Assembly: GCA_035291645.1 (NCBI GenBank) | Contig: DATDRQ010000184.1 | Location: forward strand, 1 to 26,873 | From: DATDRQ01 sp035291645 | GTDB taxonomy: Bacteria; Chloroflexota; Anaerolineae; Anaerolineales; UBA4823 | Direction: 5' to 3' | DNA length: 26,873 nucleotides | In this document: positions 24,248 to 26,873 of the stretch, piece after piece | Layout of the letters: the number at the start of each line of letters is the position of its first letter | Position numbering within the stretch: position 1 is the first letter of the stretch | Position numbers and translations under genes: made by a program | The notes under the pieces: generated by a model | What the model was told of the DNA's origin: nothing | Database searches by the model: none | What the model saw: only the letters and a program-made list of their open reading frames with translations

Positions 24248-25239
24248 CCCTCTCCTCAGATCAAGGCATCACCACAGCCCGAAAAACCAGGACTGCACGA
24301 TGGATCAACAAGAGCAACCGGTCGGTATATTACTTGCTCGGGATCATTGTCGTGGCAGTCACCATCATGGCGCTGCTCGATCCCAACTTTTTCACGGCCC
24401 GCAATCTGTTTAACATTCTCAATCAGCAGTCAACGTTGGGCATCGTCACTATGGGCGTGGCCATCGCGCTGATCGCCGGGTGCATCGATCTTACCGTTGG
24501 CAACCTGCTTGCCTGCACCGCGGCCATTGCGGCGCTCTTGCTCCAGGCAGGGGTCAGCGATGTCTGGGTTATTGTCCTGCCGTGTGCTGCCGGCCTATTG
24601 GCTGGCGCCGTCAATGGGGTCATCGTGGTCAAAACCCGTATTGATTCCTTCATTGCCACTTTGGGACTGATGACGATCTACCAGGGGATCGCCCTGATTA
24701 TTCCGAGTGGAAACAACATTTACCTCCAGGGTAAGTTTGGCTGGATTGGCACCTATCGCGTGGCGGATATCATCCCGATACCCGTGTTCTACTTCGTACT
24801 TATCACTATCCTAGTCTACCTGGTCATGCGCTACACGAAATTTGGCAGGAAACTTTATTCGATCGGCGGAAACCCCGAGGCCGCCTTCCTGGCAGGAATC
24901 AATCTTGACCTGCACAAGATCATGGCCTACGCCATCAGCGGTCTATGCGCCGGTTTCACTTCACTGATCGTCATCTCGAGAATTGGCCAGTCCCAGCCAG
25001 CGATGGGGGTCGCTTACCCGTTGGAAGCTATTGCCGCTGCCGTGATCGGCGGTGTTTCGCTCTCGGGCGGCAAGGGTACCATTCCGGGCGTTTTCCTCGG
25101 CGCTATCTTGCTGGGACTCATCCGCAACTCGCTCAATATTCTCCGCGTGCCCTCTTTCTACCAGTACGTCATGCTCGGCGTTGTGGTCATCATCGCCGTA
25201 GCATTAAGTAATTTAGGAGCTGCCAGAAGGAACCGGTAA
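24244..25239 (+). CDS. CUT2 sugar ABC permease (RbsC/XylH-like)
   Basis: 331 residues, highly hydrophobic, with about eight to ten membrane helices. It is preceded by a short basic cytoplasmic tail and contains the RbsC-type conserved blocks GGIDLTVG-like (here AGCIDLTVGN), the NP-E-AA-LAGI segment (GGNPEAAFLAGIN) and EAIAAAVIGGVSLSGGKGT. It forms the membrane channel for the CUT2 importer. ATG 24244 overlaps the ATPase stop, and its GGAGG site lies within the ATPase end; the longer upstream open frame is in a shadow of the ATPase gene. The binding-protein gene follows after 38 bp. Confidence 0.94.
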   Translation: MTLSSDQGITTARKTRTARWINKSNRSVYYLLGIIVVAVTIMALLDPNFFTARNLFNILNQQSTLGIVTMGVAIALIAGCIDLTVGNLLACTAAIAALLLQAGVSDVWVIVLPCAAGLLAGAVNGVIVVKTRIDSFIATLGLMTIYQGIALIIPSGNNIYLQGKFGWIGTYRVADIIPIPVFYFVLITILVYLVMRYTKFGRKLYSIGGNPEAAFLAGINLDLHKIMAYAISGLCAGFTSLIVISRIGQSQPAMGVAYPLEAIAAAVIGGVSLSGGKGTIPGVFLGAILLGLIRNSLNILRVPSFYQYVMLGVVVIIAVALSNLGAARRNR

Positions 25240-25277
25240 CTCCTAATCAGGAAACCATATTCTTAGAGGAGAAAAAC

Positions 25278-26873
25278 ATGAAACTGCGCAAGCTCTTTGT
25301 CCTACTGGCAATGGTTACGCTCATCGTAGCCTCGCTGGCCTCCTGTGCACCCCAACCGGCTGCCCCGGAAGTGCCTGCCGCCACCGAAGCCGCCGGTGAA
25401 GAACCGGCAGCTACAGAAGAAACCGCCGAGAAGCCGGTCTACAAGATCGGTTATATCCAGACCTCACCCGACGCATACTACCAGATGCAGGCCGACGCCG
25501 CCAAACAGGTCGTGGATCACATCAATGCTAACGAGCCTTTCGGCGTCGAAATGACCTTCGTTTTGTCTGAAAGCCAACCGGAGAAGGAATTGGCACACAT
25601 TGAGGACTTCATCGCCAACGATTATGACGCCATCATCGACTTCACAATCGCGGCTGAAACGGCCCAACGTGGCGCACAGCTGGCCAACGATGCCGGCATC
25701 CCCTTCTTCGTCGTCGGCTCGACCGCCGCTGAAGGCCCCGGCAAGGTCACCAGCACCATCAAGGGCGATTTCGTCAAGATGGGCGGCATGATCGGCAAGT
25801 ACATCGCCGACAACTACCCGGACGCCAAGATCGCTATCGTCGAAGGCGTGCTTGGTCAGGGCATCGTTGAGCTGTTCGAAGAGGGTTTCGAGAAGAACCT
25901 GGGAGCCAACAACACCATCGTGATCAAGGCTCCTGGTGACTGGAACGCCGAGAAGTCCCAGAATGTCATGAACGACTGGCTGTCCAACTACAACGGCGAG
26001 TTTGACATGGTGTACGCCATGAACGCCGACATCTACCTCGGCGTGGTGCGGGCATTGGAAGATGCTGGCCTGCTCAACAACCCGATCAAGGTCATCACCC
26101 ACAACGGCCGGCCGGAAGACTTCCAGGGCGTGATGGATGGCAAGGCCGTGGCGACCAACTCCAACTCCCCCACCTACGAGTCGGGTGTCTTGCTCAAGGT
26201 TGTCACCTCGGTCCTCAACGGAGGCACGGTGCCTGAGTTAGTCATTACCCCCTCGACGATGGTGGACAAAGACACCCCCGAGAATCTGCTCGGCTGGGAG
26301 CTGGATAAGGGCGTCAAGGCGTTCCAGGAATATGTAATTCCATCTGAGGAACCGGCTGAGGAAGCGGCAGCCGAAAAACCTGTCTACAACATCTGCTACA
26401 TCCAATATTCCTCGGACGCCTACTACCAGATGCAGGCCGACGCCGCCAAATTGGTCGTCGATCACATCAACGCCAACGAGCCCTTTGGCGTCGAAATGAC
26501 CTTCGTCACCTCTGAAGGCAAGCCGGAAAAAGAACTGGCCAACATCGAGGACTTCATCGCCCATGGATGTGACGCCATCATCGACTTCACCGGCGCAGCC
26601 GAGACCGCTCAGCGCGGCGCACAGCTGGCCAACGATGCCGGCATCCCCTTCTTCGTCGTCGGCTCGACTGCCGCTGAAGGCCCCGGCAAGGTTACCAGCA
26701 CCATCAAGGGCGACTTCGTCAAGATGGGCGGCATGATCGGCAAGTACATCGCCGACAACTACCCGGACGCCAAGATCGCCATCGTCGAAGGCACCCTCGG
26801 TCAGGGCATCGTCGAGTACTTCGAGGAGGGTTTCGAGAAGAACCTGGGACCCAACAACACCATCGTGATCAAG
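25278..26873 (+). CDS. CUT2 sugar-binding lipoprotein with tandemly duplicated binding domain (3' end outside window)
   Basis: Open from ATG 25278 (AGAGGAG upstream) for 532 codons to the window end with no stop. The signal peptide ends in the lipobox LASC (lipidated C23), followed by an Ala/Glu/Pro/Thr linker. Binding domain 1 (RbsB-like, periplasmic-binding family 4) spans about 51-350. A second Glu/Ala/Pro linker (357-367) follows. From residue 366 the domain starts again: residue n+315 matches residue n, a 945-bp period, with 16 differences in the 167 aligned residues visible (51-217 against 366-532). Thirteen of the 16 differences lie in the first 74 residues, while 125-190 is identical. 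The second copy has no signal peptide. It belongs with the upstream ATPase and permease. Copy number beyond the edge is unknown. Confidence 0.93.
   Translation, partial: MKLRKLFVLLAMVTLIVASLASCAPQPAAPEVPAATEAAGEEPAATEETAEKPVYKIGYIQTSPDAYYQMQADAAKQVVDHINANEPFGVEMTFVLSESQPEKELAHIEDFIANDYDAIIDFTIAAETAQRGAQLANDAGIPFFVVGSTAAEGPGKVTSTIKGDFVKMGGMIGKYIADNYPDAKIAIVEGVLGQGIVELFEEGFEKNLGANNTIVIKAPGDWNAEKSQNVMNDWLSNYNGEFDMVYAMNADIYLGVVRALEDAGLLNNPIKVITHNGRPEDFQGVMDGKAVATNSNSPTYESGVLLKVVTSVLNGGTVPELVITPSTMVDKDTPENLLGWELDKGVKAFQEYVIPSEEPAEEAAAEKPVYNICYIQYSSDAYYQMQADAAKLVVDHINANEPFGVEMTFVTSEGKPEKELANIEDFIAHGCDAIIDFTGAAETAQRGAQLANDAGIPFFVVGSTAAEGPGKVTSTIKGDFVKMGGMIGKYIADNYPDAKIAIVEGTLGQGIVEYFEEGFEKNLGPNNTIVIK
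25428..26873 (+). repeat. In-frame tandem repeat, 945-bp unit, within the binding-protein gene
   Basis: Unit 1 is 25428-26372 and unit 2 begins at 26373 and is cut by the window edge. DNA match is very high over the central part, with mostly silent third-position changes (for example at codons for Thr, Val and Asp), and lower near the unit start. Spacing is a multiple of three, so the frame is kept. Confidence 0.9.

Noticed and set aside
25428..26873. Assembly artefact as explanation of the tandem binding domains
   Set aside because: The copies differ at about 16 residues plus scattered silent bases, and the junction is in frame with its own linker, which a simple collapsed or duplicated read would not produce. 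Not fully excluded without long reads.

Overview
The window looks like an accessory sugar-catabolism island from a GC-rich bacterium, most likely a Chloroflexota (Anaerolineae-like) genome. That placement is inference. It rests on the two lipoprotein-type solute-binding proteins with long Ala/Glu/Pro linkers after the lipobox, on the actinobacterial-type (class I) xylose isomerase, and on the palindromic 'GTCTTTGCGAGG...CTCGCAATGAC' dispersed repeats. No rRNA, tRNA, CRISPR array, transposase or phage gene is visible.

Layout. Positions 1-20850 carry 18 genes, all on the minus strand, so transcription runs right to left. In transcription order they are: a ROK-family repressor (19555-20850); a CUT1-type sugar ABC importer consisting of a binding lipoprotein (18039-19439), two permeases (16978-17937 and 15967-16974) and two different MalK-like ATPases (14504-15601 and 13422-14507); a D-tagatose/D-psicose 3-epimerase-like TIM barrel (12570-13418); a Gfo/Idh/MocA protein without the usual EKP motif (11426-12532); a second TIM-barrel isomerase/epimerase (10390-11394); a second Gfo/Idh/MocA dehydrogenase (9159-10355); a four-helix membrane protein (8599-9045); xylose isomerase (7396-8565) and xylulokinase (5765-7300); a PfkB sugar kinase (4809-5768); a divergent xylose-isomerase paralogue (3714-4748); a GlcD-like FAD oxidase (2008-3447); a cysteine-depleted GlcF-like partner (860-1969); and another epimerase-like TIM barrel that runs off the left edge (1-824). 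Two clusters of short palindromic repeats (about 3499-3635 and 15633-15939) interrupt this otherwise tightly packed run.

Positions 20851-21561 form a divergent control region. It has a near-consensus minus-strand promoter with a 20-bp ROK-type palindrome immediately downstream of its -10 box. It also has a separate near-consensus plus-strand promoter with a perfect 14-bp palindrome in its spacer. From 21562 rightwards the plus strand carries a TIM-barrel epimerase and a CUT2 (ribose/xylose-type) ABC importer: a double ATPase, a permease and a binding protein. The binding protein is the most striking object in the window. It is a single lipoprotein chain in which the whole periplasmic binding domain is repeated in tandem (period 945 bp), and it continues past the right edge.

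How it fits together. The two importers of different class would bring in pentoses, pentosides or related rare sugars. XylA and XylB give the standard xylose to xylulose-5-phosphate route. The XylA paralogue plus PfkB kinase looks like a second isomerase-kinase pair for another ketose. The epimerase-like TIM barrels, the Gfo/Idh oxidoreductases and the FAD oxidase suggest that unusual epimers, glycosides or sugar acids are remodelled before entering central metabolism. The exact substrates cannot be read from sequence alone.
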